Part shown: one piece after another, positions 1 through 6,165 of the stretch
Numbering within the stretch: the stretch's first letter is position 1
Layout of the letters: each line of letters starts with the position of its first letter
Assembly (NCBI GenBank): GCA_903877945.1
Contig: CAIRFY010000328.1
Coordinates: 1 to 7,994, forward strand
DNA from: an uncultured Oscillochloris sp.
GTDB taxonomy: Bacteria > Chloroflexota > Chloroflexia > Chloroflexales > Chloroflexaceae
Direction of reading: 5' to 3'
DNA length: 7,994 nucleotides
Translations under genes and position numbers: made by a program
The notes under the pieces: model-generated
What the model saw: the letters and a program-made list of their open reading frames with translations, nothing else
Database searches by the model: none
Told to the model about the DNA's origin: nothing

Positions 1-2592
1 CAGCACCCGCAGGCATTCACCGCCGAACTGCTACCCATGCGCCGTGCGCTTGCCACCCCACACGTTCAGGCGTGGCTCACCGCACATCCAACCTGGTCTG
101 ATCTGATCTGGGCGCTTTACTGCGCCCCCGATCCTGCGGCGGAAGGGCTGCCGCAGCCGACCCACGTCATGAGCGATTCAAAGCTGACAAGCTGGCTGAT
201 TCAGGGTTGGGCCGAGGCCAAGCCAGAACAGGCGCTTCTTGATCAGCTTGAAGTATGGGCCATGGCAACCAACGACCCCGCCCGCTGCCGCGATGCCGCC
301 GTCGCCCTGGCGCTGCTCAACCACACTCGCTGGGAACGCTGGCTGATCGCCACAATGCAGCCTGTCCAGCGCCCCGTCCTAATCCTCCTCCGATGGTACG
401 CCTGCGACCTCGCCCTCGCCCGCGCCCTCGACCGCGCCCTCGCCCGCGCCCTCGACCGCGCCCTCGACCTCGACCTCGACCTCGACCTCGACCTCGCCCT
501 CGACCGCGCCCGCGACCTCGCCCGCGCCCTCGACCTCGACCTCGCCCGCGCCCGCGCCCGCGACCGCGCCCTCGACCTCGCCCGCGCCCGCGCCCTCGCC
601 CTCGCCCTCGACCTCGACCTCGCCCGCGACCTCGACCTCGCCCGCGACCTCGACCTCGCCCGCGCCCGCGACCTCGACCTCGCCCGCGACCTCGACCTCG
701 CCCGTATAGAGACAAATCTAAACCAGATTGAAATCATTGTGAGCAAGGCTGAGCAGGCTACCGCCGCGCTACCGGCTGAAGCAGCGGATCTGCGTGACGT
801 GCTGCGGACAATCCGCGACCAGATCACTACGTTCCGCCAATTGTTCGCTTCGCCGGTGTGGTCTGCGCTGAGCGTCGCTGAATCACGACAAAAGATCAGC
901 GCGCCAGCCACACACGCCATTTCGGAAGATGAGCGTGGTCGCCTCACCTATACAGCGGCGCTGGCAACCCAGGTGCTTCGCCCCGAAGATCATGCCCGGC
1001 TGACGCTTCCCAAACCGTCAGAGGAAGCACGCGATCTACTGCAACCCTGGCTGGAGAGCGACGAACCACTACTGCGGCAAAGTGGCGCGCTGCTGCTGGC
1101 CGAATCTGGGCTGCGCTCACCAGTAGTCATCGCAGAACTGAACACGCTTCTTACCAGCCCGCACGACCTGTTTCGCTACCGGGTTCGCGCCGTCTTGCAA
1201 ACAAAGCTGCCGACAAGCAACTGGGAACAAACCTCCATTGAACTGCTTGCCAGGGCAACCAATGCGCAGGGCTCGGCAGCCGACGCCTACCTCACCAGCA
1301 CCTATGCTGGCTGGGCGCTCCAGTGGCTCCAGCATGATCGCCCGGAGTGGCTGACTGATTGGGCACACCGCGCCACAGCGAGGGAAGGAACGAGCCAGCG
1401 CATCCTCAGTAGTGTGCATATTCTGGAATCAGCCTGCTGGCCCGTCTTTCACGATCTGCTGCGCAGCAGCCCGCCGTCGGTGCAGGAAGCGTTGCTGGAC
1501 TCGCTACGCTGGCTCCTGCCAACCCTCCCGACCAGCGTGGATCTGCTGCTCGAACTCAGCACCGCTACCGCGCCGGTTGGCCCTGCCGCCCTTAACGCAC
1601 TCGGTTTTGCCGCAACGCTAAGCGCTGCGCAGACGGCCCGGCTACTTACCTTCGCCCTACAGCCCGATCCACCGCCGCAACTCTGGAGCACCCTGGCCCG
1701 GCTGGCCGCACGGGTACCAGACGTCATCGCTATGTTGGAGCAAGCCCCACACACCGCTGAGGGAAACGCCGCCCGAGCGCGCTGGCTGGTTATGCAAGCT
1801 CAGGAGACGGAGTCACTTGATCCGGCACCAGTCCTCGCACAACTCAACGTGATGGTGGCGCAGCGCGACGACCAGCTTGCCGCGCTGGTGGGTGCAGGCA
1901 ACGATGATGATCTCTGGTCGGATTACCACGCAGCGGTTGCGGCAACCATCCGTGCGCTCATCCAGGAACACGATGATCTGCTCGTGTCCCTGCTGGTGCC
2001 GCTGCGCGAGGCCCTGAGCGAGGAAGCATGGCCGCGCCAGCGCATCGCCCTCGCCGCGCTCGCCGCCTGCGCAGAGGCCATGCCAGCCCGCTTCAACCTG
2101 TTGGGTAGCGAGATGCCAGGATTGCTACTCGCAGTAACTGCACACGCCCACAGCTTCAGCGCACGCCGCTTCGCCATCACCGCGCTCTCGCACCTGCGCG
2201 AGATTGACGGGCAGGTGCTTATGGCCCTGCTGCGCCTAGCTGGCGACACCGAAGATGTCCAGAAAGACGTGATCGCCGCTGCGGGCCGCTTCAACCGACT
2301 GCACCCCGCGCTCGGCGAGCAGTTGCCCCAAGAGCTTACGGCAGCCCTGAGCGGCACCAGCACCAGCCGGGCCTACGTCGCGGTCAAACTGCTGGAAGCG
2401 CTCGGCACCTCGGTATCGGCAGCAGCGACCCCTGGGCTACGCCGCCAGATCATCGCCGCCCTCGCCAACGCCCTGCGCGACGAGCGCAGCCGACGCAGCG
2501 TCTGGCTCTGGGACAGCGAGATTAAGGAAGAGGGTACGCTGGATCAGCATATGTACCGGGCGCTACTGCGGGTGGCGGGATTCAGCGGGTAG
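1..2592 (+). CDS. Large HEAT-like helical-repeat protein with dipeptide-repeat insert (5' partial), probable STAND/NACHT C-terminus
   Basis: The frame is open from the first base of the window and in-frame codons precede the ATG at 37, so the gene almost certainly begins upstream. At least 863 residues are present, ending at TAG 2590-2592. The product is Leu/Ala-rich and almost entirely helical. From about 1010 to 2580 there are repeated pairs of amphipathic helices of about 35-45 residues, such as LLQPWLESDEPLLRQSGALL and ARRFAITALSHLREIDGQVL. This is typical of HEAT/ARM-like solenoids. At 400-705 the solenoid is interrupted by a low-complexity (D/A)(L/R) tract, followed by a predicted coiled-coil-like helix (NLNQIEIIVSKAEQATAALP onward). 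From memory, such tracts occur in NACHT/STAND proteins of Chloroflexota and filamentous cyanobacteria, where an N-terminal NTPase is followed by a sensor solenoid. No Walker motif is visible here because that part would lie upstream. The STAND and defence assignment is therefore an inference; it could be a plain HEAT protein. No signal peptide or membrane segment is visible in this part. Confidence 0.8.
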   Translation, partial: QHPQAFTAELLPMRRALATPHVQAWLTAHPTWSDLIWALYCAPDPAAEGLPQPTHVMSDSKLTSWLIQGWAEAKPEQALLDQLEVWAMATNDPARCRDAAVALALLNHTRWERWLIATMQPVQRPVLILLRWYACDLALARALDRALARALDRALDLDLDLDLDLALDRARDLARALDLDLARARARDRALDLARARALALALDLDLARDLDLARDLDLARARDLDLARDLDLARIETNLNQIEIIVSKAEQATAALPAEAADLRDVLRTIRDQITTFRQLFASPVWSALSVAESRQKISAPATHAISEDERGRLTYTAALATQVLRPEDHARLTLPKPSEEARDLLQPWLESDEPLLRQSGALLLAESGLRSPVVIAELNTLLTSPHDLFRYRVRAVLQTKLPTSNWEQTSIELLARATNAQGSAADAYLTSTYAGWALQWLQHDRPEWLTDWAHRATAREGTSQRILSSVHILESACWPVFHDLLRSSPPSVQEALLDSLRWLLPTLPTSVDLLLELSTATAPVGPAALNALGFAATLSAAQTARLLTFALQPDPPPQLWSTLARLAARVPDVIAMLEQAPHTAEGNAARARWLVMQAQETESLDPAPVLAQLNVMVAQRDDQLAALVGAGNDDDLWSDYHAAVAATIRALIQEHDDLLVSLLVPLREALSEEAWPRQRIALAALAACAEAMPARFNLLGSEMPGLLLAVTAHAHSFSARRFAITALSHLREIDGQVLMALLRLAGDTEDVQKDVIAAAGRFNRLHPALGEQLPQELTAALSGTSTSRAYVAVKLLEALGTSVSAAATPGLRRQIIAALANALRDERSRRSVWLWDSEIKEEGTLDQHMYRALLRVAGFSG
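400..705 (+). repeat. Hexanucleotide coding repeat encoding (Asp/Ala)-(Leu/Arg) dipeptides
   Basis: Fifty-one consecutive hexamers fit the pattern G(A/C)CC(T/G)C, with only the first (gcctgc) and last (gcccgt) deviating slightly. Each unit encodes Asp or Ala followed by Leu or Arg, so the four unit types are DL, AL, DR and AR. The 3' third shows a higher-order 18-bp period, DL-DL-AR repeated five times with one extra AR, suggesting recent slippage or unequal recombination. Because the unit is six bases, expansion or contraction never shifts the frame. The tract lies inside the helical-repeat gene. Confidence 0.95.
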
Positions 2593-2818
2593 GGAACGCA
2601 GCGGCATCGATCGGGCGGGGATCTGAAGGTGCCGAAGCTACGCCATGTAACCAGAGAGACGGGCGTTTTCCTGATGCGGTGTCCCATTCAAAATCCCCGC
2701 CACGATCCGCTGGCGTGTAGAAGTAATCGAGCGGGTTATCAACCAACTCCGCCGGCTCATACCGATTAGCCACGTGTTCATCACTGAGCCGCATCGGATC
2801 TCCGCACCACATGGGCAA
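2582..2818 (-). CDS. Possible antisense gene or gene remnant, product unknown
   Basis: A 78-residue minus-strand frame starts at a TTG (2816-2818), with an ATG two codons later at 2810-2812. It ends just inside the 3' end of the helical-repeat gene. Its residue mix resembles a real soluble acidic protein (ANRYEPAELVDNPLDYFYTP, then RGGDFEWDTASGKRP) rather than the Arg/Ser/Pro-rich look of most shadow frames here. It fills the otherwise empty 181-bp gap between two + strand genes and overlaps the first 15 codons of the HNH-RuvC gene. I do not recognise the family. It could be a small gene, a gene fragment left by an insertion, or chance. No clear ribosome-binding site was found. Confidence 0.3.
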   Translation of the reverse strand: MPMWCGDPMRLSDEHVANRYEPAELVDNPLDYFYTPADRGGDFEWDTASGKRPSLWLHGVASAPSDPRPIDAAAFPTR

Positions 2819-5170
2819 AGCGCAAAAGCCACCCTTCGTGAGCGACTAATTGCAGCGTATGGCACACCCCAAGAGAACGCCCCTCCGCTCGCCTGCTGCT
2901 CCTACTGCCTGACCACCAGCGGTCGAATCGAAATTGATCATCTTGTGCCCAAGAGCCGTGGGGGGACGAATCACTGGAGCAACGTGGCCCTGGCCTGCGT
3001 CGCCTGCAATGAGCGCAACCGGACGATTATCGAGAATCAGCGAGCCGCAGAGCGGCAGGCCCGACAAGCCCAGAAAGAATCGAAAGAGGCCAAAGCTTCC
3101 CGAAGCAAGCAAAAAAGACCAAAGGCTGAACCCATTAGTATCCCCGACCTCCAAGGCTTCCGCGACATCTGGCAGCGTGATGTAGAGCGTCGGCAAGCAC
3201 TCGGCGCCATACCCGTCCCATTCGGGGGCTTCCGCCAATTTTCCCTCGGGCAGATCCGGCGTAAGGTGCTTATCTCCCTTCTTGAGAACTTCCCCGATCC
3301 TGAGCAGGTGAAGAAGAGCCTTGAGTTGGTAAAGATCCTGCTCAGCAACGATCCTTTGCAGAAGGCTGCAAAGAAAGCTGCGAAGGCCAGCAATCACCTC
3401 TGGCGGCGTGGCGAACGTCACTGGCACCGGCCCCGCCGCAGCATCATCACACCAGAGCAGCGCAAGCAGCGTCGGAAGCCGCTGATCAAACTGGGCTGGA
3501 TGAGCAAAGACGAACTATGGATCTACTACAACCAACTCCGTGAGCTACGCGATCTGGCCGAGAAGTTTGATACCGTGCGTCGGGCCATTGAAACGCTGGC
3601 GCGCAAGCGACTTCCCTCATACCCGCGTGTCTACCCAGTCATTCTCGGCAAGGACAGGCGGATCTGGTATCGTGACGCTGACGATGAATCACTTGCTCAG
3701 GAACTTGATCGCATGCTTCATCTGTATCCGGTGAACCGGAAGCGTGGCACTGAGCACGCCGCTCTTCCTAAAGAGCTGGCTCGCCAAGCTGAGCGTAACC
3801 AGGCGGGGTATCTTCAGGCGGTCGGCAACTTTGAAGAGCCGAAGCTTCAGCCGCTTTCGTATAAGCGCACGATGCGGTCTGACAACTACACCGCATTCGC
3901 CGTGCTCTTCAGAGAGCGAGAAGTCACAAGAGAAGAGCTAGAGGAGCGATTCAAAGACCTCGAAGCCAAGGAGCGCACATACCATATCGACCGGCTGTTT
4001 AAGCAGACGTGTATCTATGAGTACCGCCTCGTGCTCGCGCTGTGGCCACACCAGGGAGTGCCAGAGACCTACAGTAATGAGCACTGGCAAACCCACCTAG
4101 CCAACTTTCGCTACCTTAATGCACCAGAAACGTTCTTCACGCCATCGAAAAACGCCCACTACATTGTCTTCCCCATCCATTGTGGCATGGAGTATCAGGA
4201 CACACTCTTTCGCGAGGTCATTGCGTACCAACGAGAGCAGCAGGTCAGGCTTCAGTCCAAGCACCAGGAGGATGGCAAAGAGACGAGCATCGAAACCTGT
4301 TTCCCCGAAGATTCGGCTATCGCCAAGCTGGAGATTCTGAGCGAGCGGCGACCAACGGAGATCCCCCACCGCAAGATCTTCACACACGAGTGGAATTTTC
4401 ATGCCCATCTCACTACGGCGGTACCAGTACCGCCATGTAGTGGACTCCCGGAGTATGTTGTCGGTATCCACGAATATAAAGGACGCTATCACGCCGCGAT
4501 GATCTCGCTCGACGGGAGGCTCCTTGATAGTATGGACATTCAACCAGATATTGAACTTCCCCCGGAGATAGAAGGCGAGTCTCCTACTCGCCGCGATATT
4601 AAGGACAGTGAGCGCTACGTCTACCACCTTGTGAAAAAGATGGTTGAGATTGGCTTGGGCGAAACCTCAGATGCGGCGAAGGGACTCCAGGGCCTCATTG
4701 CCCTAGAGGACACATCATGGCGTAAAGATCAAACATTATTGCTGAGTGTACCGAGCCAGGAAGATCTGGTACGACCAACTGCACGGGTACCGGTTATTCT
4801 CCGCTACAAGGCGCTCCGGGCCGGCCTGCTAGAGCCGTTTAATGTGCTCGGTGTCGCCCCTACCCGCGACTGTAGCGCCTGTGGTACTCGAAGTGCCAAC
4901 GCCAGTATCCACATACATCGTCTGCAGCGATGCCCTCACCCCAGCTGTGGCTCGACGAAACTCACCCCAACAGCCAAAAAGGGCACCATCCGCTGCAAAG
5001 ACTGCAAGCGCACATGGGAAGAACAACTCCCATTCTTTGCCTGCCCGAAGTGCGAACACTATCAACTGGCGAAGATCAACACCGCAACCGTTGTGGCTCT
5101 CAAGGCACTCCATCGGATCGCCCGATTTCACAAGGAAGCCATAGAGAAGCAACAGCGGGGTAACGCATAG
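2774..5170 (+). CDS. HNH nuclease fused to TnpB/Cas12-like RuvC domain with degenerate active site
   Basis: The protein has 798 residues. GTG at 2774 is the only usual start between the in-frame stop at 2672 and the HNH domain; no good Shine-Dalgarno sequence precedes it. Residues 40-84 form an HNH domain: zinc pairs C42/C45 and C75/C78, the EIDH motif with D55-H56, then N70 and N79. This is close to the HNH of IscB/Cas9-type and McrA-like nucleases. Residues 85-120 are a basic, Gln/Lys-rich linker. Residues 120-535 are helical and unrecognised, possibly RNA/DNA-binding lobes. RuvC-I is VVGIHEYKGRYHAAMISLDG (562-581), with H566 where Asp is expected. RuvC-II is LIALED with E645 kept. From 675 the order is TnpB-like: an LRYKALRAGLLEPFNVLGVAP stretch, Cys pairs C700/C703, C720/C725, C741/C744 and C757/C760, then KINTATVVALKAL, where K767 replaces the Asp of the usual DxNAA. 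The HNH site looks intact and the RuvC site dead. I infer an RNA-guided nickase or DNA-binding effector using the RNA gene just downstream. The exact family is not one I can name. Confidence 0.85.
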   Translation: MFITEPHRISAPHGQSAKATLRERLIAAYGTPQENAPPLACCSYCLTTSGRIEIDHLVPKSRGGTNHWSNVALACVACNERNRTIIENQRAAERQARQAQKESKEAKASRSKQKRPKAEPISIPDLQGFRDIWQRDVERRQALGAIPVPFGGFRQFSLGQIRRKVLISLLENFPDPEQVKKSLELVKILLSNDPLQKAAKKAAKASNHLWRRGERHWHRPRRSIITPEQRKQRRKPLIKLGWMSKDELWIYYNQLRELRDLAEKFDTVRRAIETLARKRLPSYPRVYPVILGKDRRIWYRDADDESLAQELDRMLHLYPVNRKRGTEHAALPKELARQAERNQAGYLQAVGNFEEPKLQPLSYKRTMRSDNYTAFAVLFREREVTREELEERFKDLEAKERTYHIDRLFKQTCIYEYRLVLALWPHQGVPETYSNEHWQTHLANFRYLNAPETFFTPSKNAHYIVFPIHCGMEYQDTLFREVIAYQREQQVRLQSKHQEDGKETSIETCFPEDSAIAKLEILSERRPTEIPHRKIFTHEWNFHAHLTTAVPVPPCSGLPEYVVGIHEYKGRYHAAMISLDGRLLDSMDIQPDIELPPEIEGESPTRRDIKDSERYVYHLVKKMVEIGLGETSDAAKGLQGLIALEDTSWRKDQTLLLSVPSQEDLVRPTARVPVILRYKALRAGLLEPFNVLGVAPTRDCSACGTRSANASIHIHRLQRCPHPSCGSTKLTPTAKKGTIRCKDCKRTWEEQLPFFACPKCEHYQLAKINTATVVALKALHRIARFHKEAIEKQQRGNA

Positions 5171-5263
5171 AGCCAGTTCCACAAATCCCCCCTGCGGAAC
5201 CGGGCTATTAGCAAGTAGTTTCGGCGGTATCGCTAACGACTGTAAACACGCCTATATTGTTGC

Positions 5264-5292
5264 TTGCACATGCTGGCTTCACAGGCTATAGT
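5264..5292 (+). promoter_or_regulatory. Sigma-70-type promoter for downstream structured RNA
   Basis: TTGCAC (5264-5269) and TATAGT (5287-5292) are separated by exactly 17 bp. Each hexamer matches the consensus at four or five of six positions. The predicted start is near 5299. The site lies 94 bp past the stop of the HNH-RuvC gene and points the same way, so the following RNA could be made independently of that gene. No coding frame convincingly follows it. Confidence 0.6.
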
Positions 5293-5442
5293 AGGGAGGA
5301 TGCTAGTACCTCCCAGCAGGGCTGCGTTGCCAGCGAGTACCGTTGGTGAAATGCACCACGCTGTCAAAGGCCCAGAGCCAAAGGCGGGTCGCACGAGAGA
5401 CCAAAGCACCCAGTTTTGCAGCATTCTGATGAGGAATGTTTC

Positions 5443-5485
5443 TGGGTTGTAGTGGTCGAAATCGTGTAACAGCCAGCGGAGGGCC
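5443..5485 (+). repeat. Direct repeat copy 1 (43 nt) in the candidate ncRNA
   Basis: This copy is identical to copy 2 at 32 of 43 positions without gaps. Ten of the eleven differences are transitions. Shared cores include GGGTTG, GAAA, CGTGT and CCAG. GGTTG near the 5' side can pair with CAGCC near the 3' side through one G-U wobble. The spacing to copy 2 is 67 bp start to start, leaving 24 bp between them. Confidence 0.7.
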
Positions 5486-5509
5486 TTCACACGCGCAGAT
5501 GATGTAGCT

Positions 5510-5552
5510 CGGGTTGCAGCGATTGAAACCGTGTGACAACCAGTGGAGATCC
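5510..5552 (+). repeat. Direct repeat copy 2 (43 nt) in the candidate ncRNA
   Basis: Contains GTTGCAGCGATTGAAACC, which includes GATTGAAAC, the common 3' end of many CRISPR repeats. GGTTG and CAACC form a perfect 5-bp inverted repeat around a 20-base loop, and the corresponding pairing in copy 1 is kept through a G-U wobble. Only two convincing copies exist. A very weak third partial match (gagtgataatc near 5600) is not counted. Confidence 0.7.
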
Positions 5553-5607
5553 GGCGCAGAAGAGGCGGCTGGAGTCCAGGGGATAATGTAAAAGCTTTTG
5601 AGTGATA

Positions 5608-5646
5608 ATCAAAACGGCGCGAGGATGCCCCTCGCGCCGTTTTGAT
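5608..5646 (+). terminator. Perfect 17-bp intrinsic terminator hairpin
   Basis: The arms at 5608-5624 and 5630-5646 are exact reverse complements, with a five-base loop (ATGCC). The stem core is CGGCGCGAGG/CCTCGCGCCG, flanked by AAAA and TTTT, so it could end transcription from either strand. It closes the candidate RNA gene that begins near 5299. The T-run is only four bases, but the stem is very strong. Confidence 0.85.
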
Positions 5647-5920
5647 CTGGAAGACCCGAGAAGTGCGGCTGAGCTCGGAGGGCACGAGGAGAGGTGAGAC
5701 CGTAGGGGTGATCGCACAATGGTGCAGGTACCGCTTCGGTTTTACCGCGTCCCAATCAAGGATTCACAGCGTGTAAAACTGAGCGATCACAGCACGCGGA
5801 GCGACCTTTTTTGCCGTCGGGAGTGTAAGCACTTCTTTTGAGAAAAGCGCCGTTTTACGTGGTCACAGTGGGATGTCCAAATTCAAGAATCCCAACTGTC
5901 CAATTTCACCTACCCCGAAC
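5647..5920. other. Non-coding spacer with short inverted and direct repeats
   Basis: No credible gene is seen. The stretch contains an 8-bp inverted repeat GTGATCGC/GCGATCAC (5708-5715, 5783-5790) and a TGGGAT/ATCCCA inverted repeat at about 5869-5893. It also holds two 12-bp direct copies of TGTCCAAATTCA/TGTCCAATTTCA (5874-5885, 5897-5908) spaced 23 bp apart. The directly repeated boxes could be protein-binding sites or remains of a transposon end; nothing decides between these. Confidence 0.4.
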
Positions 5921-5980
5921 AGGCGGCCTTATCCGGCTAAATCCTTGACTCCACACAACAACCCCAAGAGGATTGCTATA
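5921..5980 (-). mobile_element. Partial MITE-like element, inverted copy
   Basis: This 60-bp segment is the reverse complement of 7439-7498 with one mismatch (at 5942). It ends at 5980 with AGGATTGCTATA, the terminal repeat of the complete copy. The match stops abruptly at 5921, and no second terminal repeat is found upstream, so about 42 bp of the element are missing. It faces the full copy across the hsdM pseudogene and the UPF0175 gene. Confidence 0.75.
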
Positions 5981-6165
5981 TTGTAGCATCCCCTTTGGAC
6001 CCCGCAAGGCGATGCATAGTTCGGCGTCGCGCTTCACATGCGTGTGTAGGTTCGGCACGTCTTCGGTTCCATCACGCTCCCTGCCAACCACTGTAGATGA
6101 CGATTCACCTTGCCAAGTTGTCAGCGTGCCTCGCTGCCGCGTGGGTCGCTCTGAGGATAGCTACT
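5981..6165. other. Upstream region of the hsdM pseudogene
   Basis: No independent gene is seen. An ATG at 6097 is in frame with the pseudogene, but the 23 residues it would add (MTIHLAKLSACLAAAWVALR onward) do not look like HsdM. A GAGG ribosome-binding site at 6153-6156 instead supports the GTG at 6166. Confidence 0.4.

Larger units (their letters stand above)
5299..5646 (+). ncRNA. Candidate structured non-coding RNA (possible guide/scaffold RNA of the HNH-RuvC protein)
   Basis: This segment runs from the predicted start near 5299 to the terminator and has no credible coding frame. It begins at a hairpin GGGAGG/CCTCCC (5294-5299 with 5309-5314, nine-base loop). Others follow: a bulged hairpin CGTTGGTG/CACCACG at 5341-5360, GGTC/GACC at 5387-5402, and CATTC/GAATG at 5422-5438. 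The two 43-nt repeats at 5443 and 5510 come next, then the palindrome AAAAGCTTTT at 5590-5599 and the terminator. RNA-guided nucleases of the TnpB, IscB and Cas12 groups commonly have their omegaRNA, tracrRNA or short array next to the effector gene. The position and same-strand orientation fit that, but guide function is inferred. The exact start could be off by a few bases, and read-through from the upstream gene is possible. Confidence 0.55.

Noticed and set aside
255..947. Long Pro-Arg, Gly-Arg and Arg-Ser/Arg-Ala frames on both strands
   Set aside because: They arise from the hexanucleotide repeat, which lacks stops in every frame; the flanking residues are not protein-like, and the helical-repeat frame explains the region.
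5486..5509. A guide-like interval targeting something in this window
   Set aside because: I saw no matching sequence elsewhere in the window on either strand.
5443..5552. A standard CRISPR array
   Set aside because: Only two copies are present, they differ at 11 of 43 positions, the interval is 24 bp, and no adaptation genes are in the window. They are recorded as repeats within a candidate RNA instead.
5553..5607. Third copy of the 43-nt repeat near 5577-5610
   Set aside because: Only a short stretch (gagtgataatc against gtgtgacaacc) is similar, with 69-bp rather than 67-bp spacing; too weak to count.
5233..5717. Minus-strand coding frames across the RNA region, with a repeated GxPLxVTRFxxLQP-like motif
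   Set aside because: The two motif copies fall in different frames because the 67-bp period is not a multiple of three. The promoter, hairpins and terminator on the + strand fit a structured RNA better.
5647..5920. End of a Tn7-like transposon
   Set aside because: The paired TGTCC boxes are suggestive, but there is no transposase gene, matching opposite end or target duplication in the window.
6097..6165. Earlier ATG start for the hsdM remnant
   Set aside because: The added residues do not resemble HsdM, whereas GTG 6166 has a GAGG site at good spacing and gives a plausible PRGRPKK N-terminus.
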